Under the pieces are notes generated by a model. That model saw only the letters and a program-made list of their open reading frames with translations, had not been told where the DNA came from and searched no databases. Positions 8,435 through 18,464 of a stretch of DNA of 64,000 nucleotides are shown here, one piece after another. The stretch's first letter is position 1. Each line of letters opens with the position of its first letter. The stretch comes from Caulobacter sp. (lineage in GTDB: Bacteria > Pseudomonadota > Alphaproteobacteria > Caulobacterales > Caulobacteraceae), in NCBI GenBank assembly GCA_021741355.1, contig JAIOXZ010000013.1, forward strand, positions 1-64,000, read 5' to 3'. The position numbers were made by a program, and so were the translations under genes.

Positions 8435-9658
8435 TCATGCCAGCTTCTTCAGTTCCGGGACCAGGTCGGTCTTTTCCCAGCTGAAGCCGCCCTCGTTGTC
8501 CGGCTGGCGGCCGAAATGGCCGTAGGCCGCGGTGCGGGCGTAGATCGGCTTGTTGAGGCCCAGGTGCTCGCGGATCGCCCGCGGCGTGGCGCCGTTGATC
8601 AGGTCCGGCAAGACCTGTTCCAGCAGGGCCGGATCGACCTTGCCCGTGCCGTGCATGTCGACATGGAACGAGACCGGCTTGGCCACGCCGATGGCGTAGG
8701 CGATCTGGATCGTGCAGCGGTCGGCGAGACCGGCCGCGACCACGTTCTTGGCCAGGTAGCGGCAGGCGTAGGCGGCCGAGCGGTCAACCTTGGTCGGGTC
8801 CTTGCCGCTGAAGGCGCCGCCGCCGTGCGGGGCCGCGCCGCCGTAGGTGTCGACGATGATCTTGCGGCCGGTGACGCCGGCGTCGCCGTCCGGGCCGCCG
8901 ATCTCGAAGCGGCCGGTCGGGTTGATCAGCCACCGGGTCTTCTTGTTGACCAGGCCGTCGGGGAACACCGCCAGCACGTGCGGCCTGATCAGGTCCAGCA
9001 CGCGCTTGCTGGTCGGCGTCTTGCCGTCGATCTTCTTCTTGTGCTGGTGCGAGACGACGATCGAAACGACCCGCTGGGGCCGGCCGTCGGCGTCGTATTC
9101 CAGGGTCACCTGGCTCTTGGCGTCAGGCTCCAGCGCGTCCAGCTCGCCCGAATGGCGCAGCTCGGCCAAGCGCTTGAGGATGTTGTGGCTGTACTGCAGC
9201 GTCGCCGGCATGAACTCCGGCGTTTCGGTGGTGGCGTAGCCGAACATGATGCCCTGGTCGCCGGCGCCCTCGTCCTTGTTGGCGCCCGCGTCCACGCCCT
9301 GGGCGATGTGCGCCGACTGGCCGTGCAGGTAGCAGGCGTATTTCGCCTTCTCCCAGTGGAAGCCCTTCTGCTCGTAGCCGATGTCCTTGATCGCGGCCCG
9401 GACCTTCGGCTCCAGCGACTTGATGACCTCTTTGGTGAAGGCCTTGTTCGCAGCCTTGTCGCCGCCGGGCTTTCCAGCCCGGACTTCGCCGGCCAGCACG
9501 ATCCGGTTTGTGGTCACCAGGGTTTCACAGGCGACCCGCGCTTCGGGGTCAGCCGTCAGGAAGGCGTCGACAACCGTGTCGCTGATCCGGTCCGCCACCT
9601 TGTCGGGATGGCCCTCGGACACGCTTTCGCTGGTGAAGATGTAGGATGATCGGCTCAC
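8435..9658 (-). CDS. metK: S-adenosylmethionine synthase
   Basis: MetK joins methionine and ATP to form S-adenosylmethionine, used by trmB and miaB nearby. It shows [20 protein letters not shown]-type N-terminal ATP/methionine-binding sequence, [12 protein letters not shown] in the middle (family signature) and [19 protein letters not shown] near the C-terminal third. I prefer the GTG at 9658, which gives 407 residues and sits 6 nt after GGAG. A TTG at 9676 is an alternative that would add 6 residues. Confidence 0.97.
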   Translation of the reverse strand: MSRSSYIFTSESVSEGHPDKVADRISDTVVDAFLTADPEARVACETLVTTNRIVLAGEVRAGKPGGDKAANKAFTKEVIKSLEPKVRAAIKDIGYEQKGFHWEKAKYACYLHGQSAHIAQGVDAGANKDEGAGDQGIMFGYATTETPEFMPATLQYSHNILKRLAELRHSGELDALEPDAKSQVTLEYDADGRPQRVVSIVVSHQHKKKIDGKTPTSKRVLDLIRPHVLAVFPDGLVNKKTRWLINPTGRFEIGGPDGDAGVTGRKIIVDTYGGAAPHGGGAFSGKDPTKVDRSAAYACRYLAKNVVAAGLADRCTIQIAYAIGVAKPVSFHVDMHGTGKVDPALLEQVLPDLINGATPRAIREHLGLNKPIYARTAAYGHFGRQPDNEGGFSWEKTDLVPELKKLA

Positions 9659-9676
9659 GGCGGGCTCCGCACACAA

Positions 9677-9702
9677 AGGGGCCGCCCGGATGGGGCAGCC
9701 CC
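9677..9702 (-). promoter_or_regulatory. Stable hairpin in the metK leader
   Basis: Bases 9678-9687 pair with 9693-9702 (10 bp, one G-U) around a 5-nt loop, and on the minus strand TTTG follows. It ends about 20 nt before the metK GTG. It could terminate transcription from the XRE gene, or be a leader element controlling metK. I could not fit it to a SAM riboswitch consensus. Confidence 0.5.
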
Positions 9703-9750
9703 GCGGAACCTATAAAGATATCCTTATATCCGCAAGCGGCGCGACGAGGC

Positions 9751-10191
9751 TCAGGCCTCGCCGGCTTCGCTTTCTTCTTCCTCGGCCATTGAACGGACGA
9801 GGTCGAGAATCCGGCGACGCACCCGGCCGCGGCGGATCTTGGGGAACAACGCCGCCAGTTCCAGGCCTTCCGGAGTCATCAGAAAGTCGTGGATGAACGG
9901 CTCGGCGCCGCTTTCCGCCACGCCTTCGGCGCGGGCGGTCGAGGGGTCAACCAGACCTTCGAAAAAGTAGGCGATCGAGGTCTGCAGGGACTTGGCGATT
10001 TCGTACAGTTTGCTCGCGCTGACGCGGTTGGCGCCGCGCTCGTATTTCTGAACCTGCTGGAAGGTGAGGCCAAGGTCATCGGCCAGACGTTCCTGAGAAA
10101 CACCCAGAAGTTTACGACGCATGCGAATGCGGCCGCCAACGTGCAGGTCAACAGGATTGGGCGAGCGGTCGGTTTCAGTGGTTGTCGTCAT
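9751..10191 (-). CDS. XRE-family helix-turn-helix regulator (PhrR/PraR-like)
   Basis: A 146-residue protein with a Cro/C1-type HTH at about residues 16-75 (RIRMRRKLLGVSQERLADDL, then FQQVQKYERGANRVSASKL) and a charged C-terminal tail ending in Glu residues. Its place between lnt and metK is conserved in Alphaproteobacteria. The rhizobial relatives PhrR and PraR sit in this context, and PhrR was linked to acid/stress response and PraR to symbiotic and biofilm traits. The targets here are unknown. It lies 44 bp after the lnt stop. Confidence 0.85.
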   Translation of the reverse strand: MTTTTETDRSPNPVDLHVGGRIRMRRKLLGVSQERLADDLGLTFQQVQKYERGANRVSASKLYEIAKSLQTSIAYFFEGLVDPSTARAEGVAESGAEPFIHDFLMTPEGLELAALFPKIRRGRVRRRILDLVRSMAEEEESEAGEA

Positions 10192-10235
10192 GAGCGCCTG
10201 ATCTGAGGAAATGCCAATTTCACTTAACCGTCCCT

Positions 10236-11831
10236 CTAAGGCTTATTCTGCGACGATTTCAAGTCTCTAGATACCCGTTTGAGTAGTCCACACACACCCG
10301 AAATGAGCAGAAGCATCAGGAACGGCAGATCGCCAAGTCGCGTGTAGAGCGTGTTGAAGCCAGCAAGCGGCAACACGCCGTCGATAACGCCGCTATCGCC
10401 GAGGTGCAAGACGCTGGATATCGGCGCGCCGGCCGGACCGATGATGGTCGACACGCCCGTCGGGGTCGCGCGGAGGATCGGCAAACCTTCCTCGATGGCC
10501 CGATAGCTCGACAGGTTCAGGTGCTGTAACGGGCCGCTGGTCGCGCCGAACCAGGCGTCGTTCGACACATTGACGATGAAGGCGGGCCTTGTGCCGGAAG
10601 CCTTTGCGCCGTCCCGCGTAAAGCCCGGGTAGAGCCCCTCGTAGCAGATCAGCGGCTGGAAGACCGGCAGGCCGGCGGGGTGCAGCGGCGCGGGTGGCGG
10701 TCCGGCGGTGAACCCGTCGCCGACATGCACCAGCGTCTTGATCCCCAGTGCCGTCATCAGGCCGTCAAGCGGCAGAAACTCGCCGAACGGCACCAGCCTG
10801 TGCTTGTCGTAGACCCCTGCCGGCTCAAGCCCCTCGCCTGTGCGGCGAACGGCGACGAGGCTGTTGAACACCCGATAATCCGCCTGCGTCCCTTCGACGC
10901 GGTAGGCGCCGACCAGCAGGACCTGACCCGGCTTCAGCGCGCCCTCGATGGCCGCGCGGGTCCAGGTTCCCGGTGCGAGATAGTTGTCGATGGCCTCGGG
11001 GATCGCGCCCTCGGGCCAGATCACGATGTCCGCCACACGCCCGCCCGGATAGGGCAGCGACGTCAGGCGCACATAGGCGTCGACAATGCGTTTGAACTCC
11101 GCCGGATCGTACTTGGCCGACTGCTTGATATCGGCCTGGACGATGCGCACGACCGGCGAGCCGGGCGGCGGGGCCGGCAATGTCGTGGTGAAGGTGCGGT
11201 TGACGCCGAACAGCCACAGGCCGGCCAGGGTCGCCAGCGCCAGACCAACAGCCGCCCTGCCGGCCCGGCCCTCGCGCCAGACGGCCGCGGCGGCGAAGAT
11301 CGCGATCGTCAGCCAGGTGAGGCCATAGGCGCCGACCAGGGAGGCGCTCTGGGACACCGCCGAACCGGCCTTCCAGGTCTCGCCGGGCAGGTTCCAGGGA
11401 AAGCCGGTCAGGACATGGCCGCGCAGCCATTCGCAGGCCGCAAACACCCCGGCGAAGACCAGAACCCGGGCGACGCCGGTCGCGCCCGTCCAGCGATAGA
11501 GCAGGCAGGCCAGACCCCAGAACAGGGCGATCCCGCCGGCCATCAGGGTGACTGCGAAGGGCGCCATCCAGCCCTGATTGGCCGCGTCAACCAGGAAAGC
11601 CTCGGCGATCCACCAGGTGCCGAGGCCGAAATAGGCGACTCCCGCCAGCCAGCCGCGCCAGAAGGCCGATCGCAAGGGGCGATCCGCGTCGGCTGTATCG
11701 ACCAGCCAGAGCAACAGGGGATAGCCGAGTAGTCCCGGCAGGAGTCCGAATGGCGGATGGGCGAGTGCCGCAGCCAGACCCGCCGCCAGCGCCAGCGTCC
11801 ATCGCGGAACCCTGGCCAGGTCGACGGTCAC
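10236..11831 (-). CDS. lnt: Apolipoprotein N-acyltransferase
   Basis: Lnt is the inner-membrane enzyme that adds the third acyl chain to lipoproteins. The 531-residue protein has several N-terminal transmembrane helices (residues 10-220) and then a periplasmic nitrilase domain. The catalytic triad is visible as Glu in WPEGAIPE, Lys in YDKHRLVPFGEF and Cys in PLICYEG, and a C-terminal helix follows. It starts at GTG 11831 in a GTGA overlap with the corC stop, so the two are translationally coupled. Five or six lipoproteins in this window would be its substrates. Confidence 0.96.
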   Translation of the reverse strand: MTVDLARVPRWTLALAAGLAAALAHPPFGLLPGLLGYPLLLWLVDTADADRPLRSAFWRGWLAGVAYFGLGTWWIAEAFLVDAANQGWMAPFAVTLMAGGIALFWGLACLLYRWTGATGVARVLVFAGVFAACEWLRGHVLTGFPWNLPGETWKAGSAVSQSASLVGAYGLTWLTIAIFAAAAVWREGRAGRAAVGLALATLAGLWLFGVNRTFTTTLPAPPPGSPVVRIVQADIKQSAKYDPAEFKRIVDAYVRLTSLPYPGGRVADIVIWPEGAIPEAIDNYLAPGTWTRAAIEGALKPGQVLLVGAYRVEGTQADYRVFNSLVAVRRTGEGLEPAGVYDKHRLVPFGEFLPLDGLMTALGIKTLVHVGDGFTAGPPPAPLHPAGLPVFQPLICYEGLYPGFTRDGAKASGTRPAFIVNVSNDAWFGATSGPLQHLNLSSYRAIEEGLPILRATPTGVSTIIGPAGAPISSVLHLGDSGVIDGVLPLAGFNTLYTRLGDLPFLMLLLISGVCGLLKRVSRDLKSSQNKP

Positions 11832-12712
11832 GCCGTCGCCGTCTCCGGGCCGTCCGCGTCGGTCGGGCGGGGACGGAAGCGAACCCGTTTCACCCGGCGC
11901 GGGTCGGCGGCGATGATCTCGATATCGTAGCGCTCCGACAGGCGGACCACGTCGCCACGGCGCGGCACCCGGCCGGCGATGGCTGTGACCAGTCCGCCGA
12001 CCGTATCGATGTCTTCCTCGTGATCGCCGTCGCCCAGCTGATCCTCGCCCAGCACCGCCTCGAGATCCTCGAGAAGGGCGCGGGCGCTGGCTTCGATGAT
12101 CCCGTCTTCCAGAACCCGCAGGCCGGTGACCGCGGCGTCGTCGTGCTCATCAGCAATGTCGCCGACGACCGCCTCGATCAGATCTTCCAGTGTCACCAGA
12201 CCTTCGGTGCCGCCGTATTCGTCGATGACCAGCGCCAGATGGACGCGGGTCTTCTGCATCTGGGCCAGCAGGGTGGCGGCGCGCATCGAGCCCGGAACGC
12301 CCGGCGCCGGGCGACGCAGGCGCTTGAGCACCCCGGCCGGCCGGCGGCTCTTGCTGGCCAGGAGCTTGAACACGTCCTTGATGTGCACAAAGCCGATCGG
12401 GTCATCGAGGGTGCCGCGGTAGACTGGCAGCCGGCTGTGCTCGGTCTCGCTGAACTGGGCGACCAGGCCCTCGAATGGTGTGTTGAACTCGACCGCGACG
12501 ATGTCCGCTCGGGGGGTCATCACGTCGTCGACCGTCAGGGTCTGGAAGGCGCGGGCCTGGGCGGCGAGCGTCTCGCCGGCCTGGGTCGTGGGCTCCAGCT
12601 CCTCGACCGGTTCGCCGGACAGGCCGGTGCGGACGCGGGAGAAGATGCTCCAGAATCCCCGACGAGATTGGGGCGTTTCGGGCGGTGGTGCGGCGTCGTC
12701 TGAATGGGCCAT
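11828..12712 (-). CDS. corC: CorC/HlyC family CBS-domain transporter-associated protein
   Basis: A 294-residue cytosolic protein. It has tandem CBS domains at about residues 65-190 (starting near VDDVMTPRADIVAVE, with the EYGGTEGLVTLEDLIE motif) and a C-terminal CorC_HlyC domain ending near DPRRVKRVRFRP. No membrane segment is visible, so this is the short CorC form rather than the membrane CNNM form. It lies 5 bp downstream of ybeY and overlaps lnt, the conserved ybeY-corC-lnt arrangement. The family is linked to Mg/Co efflux. The hemolysin label is historical. Confidence 0.93.
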   Translation of the reverse strand: MAHSDDAAPPPETPQSRRGFWSIFSRVRTGLSGEPVEELEPTTQAGETLAAQARAFQTLTVDDVMTPRADIVAVEFNTPFEGLVAQFSETEHSRLPVYRGTLDDPIGFVHIKDVFKLLASKSRRPAGVLKRLRRPAPGVPGSMRAATLLAQMQKTRVHLALVIDEYGGTEGLVTLEDLIEAVVGDIADEHDDAAVTGLRVLEDGIIEASARALLEDLEAVLGEDQLGDGDHEEDIDTVGGLVTAIAGRVPRRGDVVRLSERYDIEIIAADPRRVKRVRFRPRPTDADGPETATA

Positions 12713-12717
12713 CTGTG

Positions 12718-13149
12718 TCAGGCGTAGGGATCGGGAATATCGAGGCCGGCGAGTATCCGCCGTTCCAGCGCTTCCATCTCCGCAGCTTCGGTCTCCGTCT
12801 GGTGGTCGTACCCTACAAGATGCAGGACGCCGTGCGCCACCAGGTGTTGCAGATGATGCGCCAGGGGCTTGCCCTGCTCGGTCGCTTCGCGGGCGCAGAC
12901 GCCATAGGCCAGGGCGATGTCGCCCAGATGGCCCTCGCGATTGTCGGGGGCGGGGAAGCTGAGGACGTTGGTCGGGCCGCCCTTGCCGCGAAACCGCTGG
13001 TTCAGGTCCGCGACCGTGTCGTCATCGGTCAGCAGGATCGCCATGCCGCCCTCGGCCGTGGCGGCTTCGGCGGCTTCCAGCGCCAGGGCTTCGGCGTTCG
13101 GCAGCGCCGCGCTCCAGGTCTCGTCCTCGATCTCGATGTCGATGCCCAA
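12718..13149 (-). CDS. ybeY: Endoribonuclease YbeY (rRNA maturation)
   Basis: YbeY is a metal-dependent RNase for 16S rRNA 3'-end processing and ribosome quality control. The zinc motif HLVAHGVLHLVGYDH (H3xH5xH) is intact near residue 110, and NVLSFP lies in the middle. The protein is about 143 residues. The start is uncertain: TTG 13149 lies 5 bp after the phoH stop, and a CTG three codons upstream (overlapping the phoH stop) is also possible. There is no in-frame ATG nearby. Confidence 0.94.
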   Translation of the reverse strand: MGIDIEIEDETWSAALPNAEALALEAAEAATAEGGMAILLTDDDTVADLNQRFRGKGGPTNVLSFPAPDNREGHLGDIALAYGVCAREATEQGKPLAHHLQHLVAHGVLHLVGYDHQTETEAAEMEALERRILAGLDIPDPYA

Positions 13150-13154
13150 GGCGG

Positions 13155-14095
13155 TCAGTGTCCGGTGCGCTTGGCCGCGTCGGCGTCATAGGCGCGGACG
13201 ATGCGGGCGACCATCGGGTGGCGGATGACATCATCGGCGGTGAAGCGGGTGACCGATACGCCCTCGACATCCTCGAGGATGGCCACGGCGTGGGCCAGGC
13301 CCGAATCCGACGGGTTCATCAGGTCGATCTGGGTGGGATCGCCCGTCACCGCCATGCGCGAGCCCTCGCCCAGGCGGGTCAGGACCATCTTCATCTGCAG
13401 CCGGCTGGTGTTCTGGGCCTCGTCGACGATGACAAAGGCGTGCGCGAGCGTGCGACCGCGCATGAAGGCGATCGGGGCGACCTCGATCTCGCCCTTGTCG
13501 CGGCGACGGCGCAGCTGGTCAGCGCCCATCAGCTGGGTCAGGGCTTCCCAGACCGGGGCCATGTAGGGATCGACCTTCTCGGTCAGGTCGCCCGGCAGGA
13601 AGCCCAGACGCTCGCCGGCCTCGACCGCCGGGCGGGTGACGATCAGCCGGTCGATGTCGCCGCGCATCAGCATGGCGGCGCCGTGGGCAACGGCCAGGAA
13701 GGTCTTGCCGGTGCCGGCGGGGCCGAGGCCGAAGACCAGGTCATGGGCGCCCAGCGCCGCCATGTAACGGGCCTGGGTGGCGGTCTTGGGCGAGACCGGC
13801 CCGCGCCGCGCGCCGCCGGGAACAGCCGGCGCGTCTCCGCTGCGGGCGTCGCCGATAGCCACCCGCACATCGGCGTCGGCCACGGCGTCGCCGCCGTCGA
13901 CCCGCTCGGCGAGAGCCTGGATGGCGCGCTTGGCCTGGCCCCGCCCGCGGGCGTCACCGGCCAGCGAGACCCCGCCGCCGGGGGTTTCCAGCAGCACCTT
14001 GAAGGCGTCCTCGATCAGCGCCGCGTGACGGCCGCCGGGGCCGGACACGGCGCGCACGGCTTCGTCGGACAGGGGCAGGAATTCGGGGGGGCGGC

Positions 14096-14099
<4 letters not shown>
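13155..14099 (-). CDS. phoH: PhoH family ATPase
   Basis: A 314-residue PhoH/YbeZ-type P-loop protein with Walker [11 protein letters not shown], Walker B VIVDEAQN and the downstream motif [12 protein letters not shown]. YbeZ works with YbeY in RNA metabolism, which fits the adjacency. ATG 14099 overlaps the miaB TGA by 4 bp (ATGA). The open frame runs much further upstream, antisense to nothing but overlapping miaB, so that extension is not coding. Confidence 0.95.
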
Positions 14100-15439
<1,340 letters not shown>

Positions 15440-15504
15440 CAAGGGGTTATGGGGGCGAGGGAGCCCTGGATCAAGTTGGCGATCCTCTCGCTCTTGCCCA
15501 GCAA

Positions 15505-15631
15505 CCGTCATGGCCCGGCTTGCCCGGGCCACCCAAGAACACGGCGCTGGACAGATGTGGTCGCGATTTCAGAGCGCTCAAACTGCGCGCAGGTCACGCT
15601 TGGGTGGCCCGGACAAGCCGGGCCATGACGG
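15505..15631. repeat. Long inverted repeat between fur and miaB
   Basis: 33-bp arms at 15505-15537 and 15599-15631 are reverse complements with one mismatch, around a 61-bp centre. The arm contains CATGGCCCGGCTTG and GGGCCACCCAAG, a repeat type I recognise as widespread between genes in high-GC Alphaproteobacteria. It probably forms a hairpin at the 3' side of fur. Confidence 0.8.
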
Positions 15632-15656
15632 GTGATAATGATCTGAAAAGCGAGGA

Positions 15657-16064
15657 TCACTCCTCGATCGGCACGCCGTAGAGTTCCAGCCGGTGGTCGA
15701 CCAGTTTGTAGCCGAGCTTGCGGGCGATGGCCTGCTGCAGGGCTTCGATCTCCTCGTCGACGAACTCGACGACCTTGCCGGTCTTCATGTCGATCAGGTG
15801 GTCGTGGTGGACGTCGGGGGCTTCCTCGTACCGGCTGCGGCCGTCGCGGAAGTCGTGGCGCTCGATGATGCCCGACTCCTCGAACAGCCGGACGGTGCGA
15901 TAGACCGTGGCGATCGAGATGTGCGCGTCGATGGCGTGGGCGCGGCGGTAGAGCTCCTCCACGTCCGGATGATCGGCGGCGCCCGACAGGACGCGGGCGA
16001 TGATCCGCCGCTGGTCGGTCATCCGCATCCCTTTTTCGACGCAGAGCTTTTCGAGGCGGTCCAC
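15657..16064 (-). CDS. fur: Ferric uptake regulator, Fur family
   Basis: A 135-residue metalloregulator. The N-terminal winged helix contains GMRMTDQRRIIARVL and ATVYRTVRLFEESGII. The metal-binding/dimer region has RSRYEEAPDVHHDHLIDM. The CxxC pair that follows HHDHL in E. coli Fur is absent, as is common in Alphaproteobacteria. I chose GTG 16064, preceded by GGAGAAAG at 7-8 nt, because the longer frame upstream has no family resemblance. It could equally act as a Mur-type manganese sensor. The Fur-box-like sites at 57454 and 58690 argue for iron. Confidence 0.93.
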   Translation of the reverse strand: MDRLEKLCVEKGMRMTDQRRIIARVLSGAADHPDVEELYRRAHAIDAHISIATVYRTVRLFEESGIIERHDFRDGRSRYEEAPDVHHDHLIDMKTGKVVEFVDEEIEALQQAIARKLGYKLVDHRLELYGVPIEE

Positions 16065-16110
16065 GGGATCTTTCTCCGAGCGAGTCGCGGGCAAGATAGG
16101 CGTCCCGGCG

Positions 16111-16536
16111 TCAGCTGTTAAGCGTCCGGCGCATGACAACGGCGTCAGCGCCATCGGCGTAGTAGCCCCGGCGCAGACCGGACGGTTCAAAGGCGGTTGC
16201 TGCATAAAGCGCGAGCGCGGCGGCGTTGTCCGAGGCCACTTCGAGGAAAAGACTGTCGGCCCCCCGCGCGGCGGCGGTCGCGGCGGCGGCCTCGACCAGC
16301 GTCCGGCCGACCCCGTTGCGACGGACCATGGGCGTCACCGCCAGGGTGAGGATCTCCGCCTCGTCGGCCACGGCGCGACAGAGGATGAAACCCTGGCCGT
16401 CGAGCACCAGTCCGAAGACGTTGAAGGTGATCAGCAGGGCCTCGAACGCCGCCTCGTCCCAGGGCCGCGGAAAGGCCGAGGCGTGCAGCACCGCCAGCAG
16501 ACGGGCGTCGTCGGGGATCGCCTTGCGGGGCGTCAT
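16111..16536 (-). CDS. rimI: Ribosomal-protein-alanine N-acetyltransferase (GNAT)
   Basis: A 141-residue GNAT acetyltransferase with the acetyl-CoA loop VTPMVRRNGVGRTLVEAA and the downstream LEVASDNAAALALYAATAFEPSGLR pattern, written here only in part as family landmarks (LEVASDN, LALYAATAF). It overlaps tsaB by 4 bp, and the tsaB-rimI pairing is conserved across bacteria. RimI acetylates the N-terminus of ribosomal protein bS18. Confidence 0.92.
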   Translation of the reverse strand: MTPRKAIPDDARLLAVLHASAFPRPWDEAAFEALLITFNVFGLVLDGQGFILCRAVADEAEILTLAVTPMVRRNGVGRTLVEAAAATAAARGADSLFLEVASDNAAALALYAATAFEPSGLRRGYYADGADAVVMRRTLNS

Positions 16537-17165
16537 ATCGGCAGCTTCGCGTCCGGCGCGCGCAGATACAGCGGCCGGGGCGGGAACGTCGGAGCCGGTC
16601 CGCGCATGGCCAGGCGGGCTACGGCGACCGGGTCGGGGCCGTCCGGCGTCAGGACGGTCGCGGTCGGCAGAGTGTCCGCCAGCAGCGGTGCGCCCGAGCC
16701 GATCAGGGTCGCGGGACCGCCGGCGTAGACCTCCGCGATGCGAGCCGAGGCCGTGGTGGCGGCCAGGGCGTCGGGCGCGGTCAGGGCGACGCCGTCGCCG
16801 AAAATCTGGACGTAAACCTGCTCACGCCGGGCGTCGATCACGGCGACCACGAAACCCTCGCGGCCATAGGCCAGAGCGTCCAGAGCCCCGACGCCGACGC
16901 AGGGAATGGAGAGCGCCGCTGACAGGCCCTTGGCGAAGGCGAGGCCCACGCGCAGGCCGGTGAAGCTGCCCGGGCCGACCGTGACGCCGATCCGGGTCAG
17001 GGCGCTGAAGGGGACGCCCGCCTCGACCATCAGCTCGCCGACCAGCGGCGCAAGGCGCTCCTGATGGCCGCGCGGCATGGCTTCGGAGCGGGCGGCCAGC
17101 ACGACCTCGCCGTCGAGGATCGCGACCGAGCAGGCGGTCAGGCAGGTGTCGAGGGCGAGGATCAA
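16533..17165 (-). CDS. tsaB: tRNA threonylcarbamoyladenosine biosynthesis protein TsaB
   Basis: TsaB partners TsaD in making t6A37 of tRNA. This 210-residue protein has the ASKHA-fold N-terminus MILALDTCLTACSVAI and the signature VTVGPGSFTGLRVGL. It overlaps both the upstream lipoprotein gene (stop at 17162) and rimI (start at 16536) by 4 bp. TrmO, which methylates t6A, is encoded at 56926 in the same window. Confidence 0.95.
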   Translation of the reverse strand: MILALDTCLTACSVAILDGEVVLAARSEAMPRGHQERLAPLVGELMVEAGVPFSALTRIGVTVGPGSFTGLRVGLAFAKGLSAALSIPCVGVGALDALAYGREGFVVAVIDARREQVYVQIFGDGVALTAPDALAATTASARIAEVYAGGPATLIGSGAPLLADTLPTATVLTPDGPDPVAVARLAMRGPAPTFPPRPLYLRAPDAKLPI

Positions 17166-17707
17166 GAGGCGTCCGCCGTCCAGTAGAAGCCCTGCAGCAC
17201 CGGATCCGCATCACGGATAGAACCGAAGACGTAGCCCAGCTGCGGCGCACCGGCGCGGCGGCAGATGGTGGCGTCGCCGAGCCGTTCCGCCCCCTCGATA
17301 CAATCGCCGGGGCGGAAGTCCGACGCGCTCAGCCGCAGACCGACCGTCTCGTCCTTCAGGCCTCGCGCCGCCGCGCCGGTGATGAACGCCCGGTCGAGGG
17401 TCCCTGTGTCGCCGTAGAACTCGATCTTCAGGTCGCCCGGGCCCGTCACGAAGATGACCTGCATGTCGAAACCTTCCTCCGACACCGTTCCTGCCCGGAC
17501 ATCAGAGCCGGGGAACAGGCGCTTCAGGGCGGTAAGCTCGAACGGCGTGGTGGTGGTCGCCGGCCCGATGGCGCCGGGCGCGACCAGGAGCCCGTCCGTG
17601 CGGGGGGCCGGGGCTTCCGGCTTGGGCGGCTTGGCCGGCATCGCCTGCGGCTCGGCGCTGCAGGCGACGAGGGCAAGGGTGCTCGCGATCAGGAGGCTGC
17701 GGGACAT
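17162..17707 (-). CDS. Predicted lipoprotein of unknown function
   Basis: A 181-residue protein. ATG 17707 gives a signal peptide ending in a lipobox (LALVACS), so Cys about 16 would be acylated. A Pro-rich linker follows, then a soluble domain with FDMQVIFVTGPGDL and a late Cys pair (GDCIEG and ATICRR). It overlaps the tsaB start by 4 bp. It may belong to the DUF1131-type lipoproteins, which I cannot confirm by eye. The frame extends 9 codons upstream, but that would spoil the signal peptide. Confidence 0.75.
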   Translation of the reverse strand: MSRSLLIASTLALVACSAEPQAMPAKPPKPEAPAPRTDGLLVAPGAIGPATTTTPFELTALKRLFPGSDVRAGTVSEEGFDMQVIFVTGPGDLKIEFYGDTGTLDRAFITGAAARGLKDETVGLRLSASDFRPGDCIEGAERLGDATICRRAGAPQLGYVFGSIRDADPVLQGFYWTADAS

Positions 17708-17760
17708 GGGGGTGTCATAGCTCACTCCGCTCACCCCGGCGAATGCCGCGGTGAGCGGAT

Positions 17761-18327
17761 TTACAGCGTCTGCTCGACCCGCGTCACTTCGGGGACGTAG
17801 TGTTTGAGCATGTTCTCCACCCCAGCCTTGAGCGTCGCCGACGAGGAAGGACAGCCCGAGCAGGCGCCGCGCATGTGCAGGTAGACCACGCCGGTGTCCG
17901 GCTCGAAGCGCGAGAAGACGATGTCGCCGCCATCCTGGGCCACGGCCGGGCGGATGCGGCTGTCGAGCAGATCCTTGATCTCGGCGACCACCTGGGCGGT
18001 GTCGCCCTCGTAGACGGTCGTGTCATGGCCGGCGCCGTCGTCGTCGGTCAGGATCGGCGCGCCGCTGGTGAAGTGGTCCATGATCGCGGCCAGCACCGGG
18101 GCCTTGAGGTGGGACCAGTCGGTGTCCTCGCTCTTGGTCACGGTGACGAAGTCGCCGCCGAAGAAGACGCGCGTCACATCGCCCAGGTCGAACAGGGCTT
18201 TCGCCAGCGGCGAGGAGGCCGCCTCGTCCGCGTCGCGGAACTCGCGGGCGCCTTCGCCCAGCACATCCCTGCCGGGAAGGAACTTCAGGACCGCCGGATT
18301 GGGCGTGGCTTCGGTCTGGATAAACAT
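17761..18327 (-). CDS. NifU/Nfu family iron-sulfur scaffold protein
   Basis: A 188-residue protein from ATG 18327 (MFIQTEATPNPAVLKFLPG), the hallmark start of the Nfu N-terminal domain. The C-terminal NifU domain carries IRPAVAQDGGDIVF and the cluster-binding GACSGCPSS (CxxC). It delivers Fe-S clusters to client enzymes. MiaB and other radical-SAM proteins are possible clients. It is separated from the next lipoprotein gene by 53 bp. Confidence 0.94.
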   Translation of the reverse strand: MFIQTEATPNPAVLKFLPGRDVLGEGAREFRDADEAASSPLAKALFDLGDVTRVFFGGDFVTVTKSEDTDWSHLKAPVLAAIMDHFTSGAPILTDDDGAGHDTTVYEGDTAQVVAEIKDLLDSRIRPAVAQDGGDIVFSRFEPDTGVVYLHMRGACSGCPSSSATLKAGVENMLKHYVPEVTRVEQTL

Positions 18328-18464
18328 GAAATTACATGTGGCGTTGCGCGGGGCAGGTGACAAGAGCGCGGTTTTCTGGCGCTATGTAAGCAGCGATAAG
18401 ATAGCGACGCGCGACGACGGGCCCAGACCTGTGTCACGCAAGGGAAATGCGAGGGGATACGACC

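Noticed and set aside
9677-9730. SAM riboswitch before metK
   Set aside because: Only one strong hairpin and an AT-rich palindrome are visible. I could not identify the conserved core of a known SAM class, so it is kept as a generic leader element.
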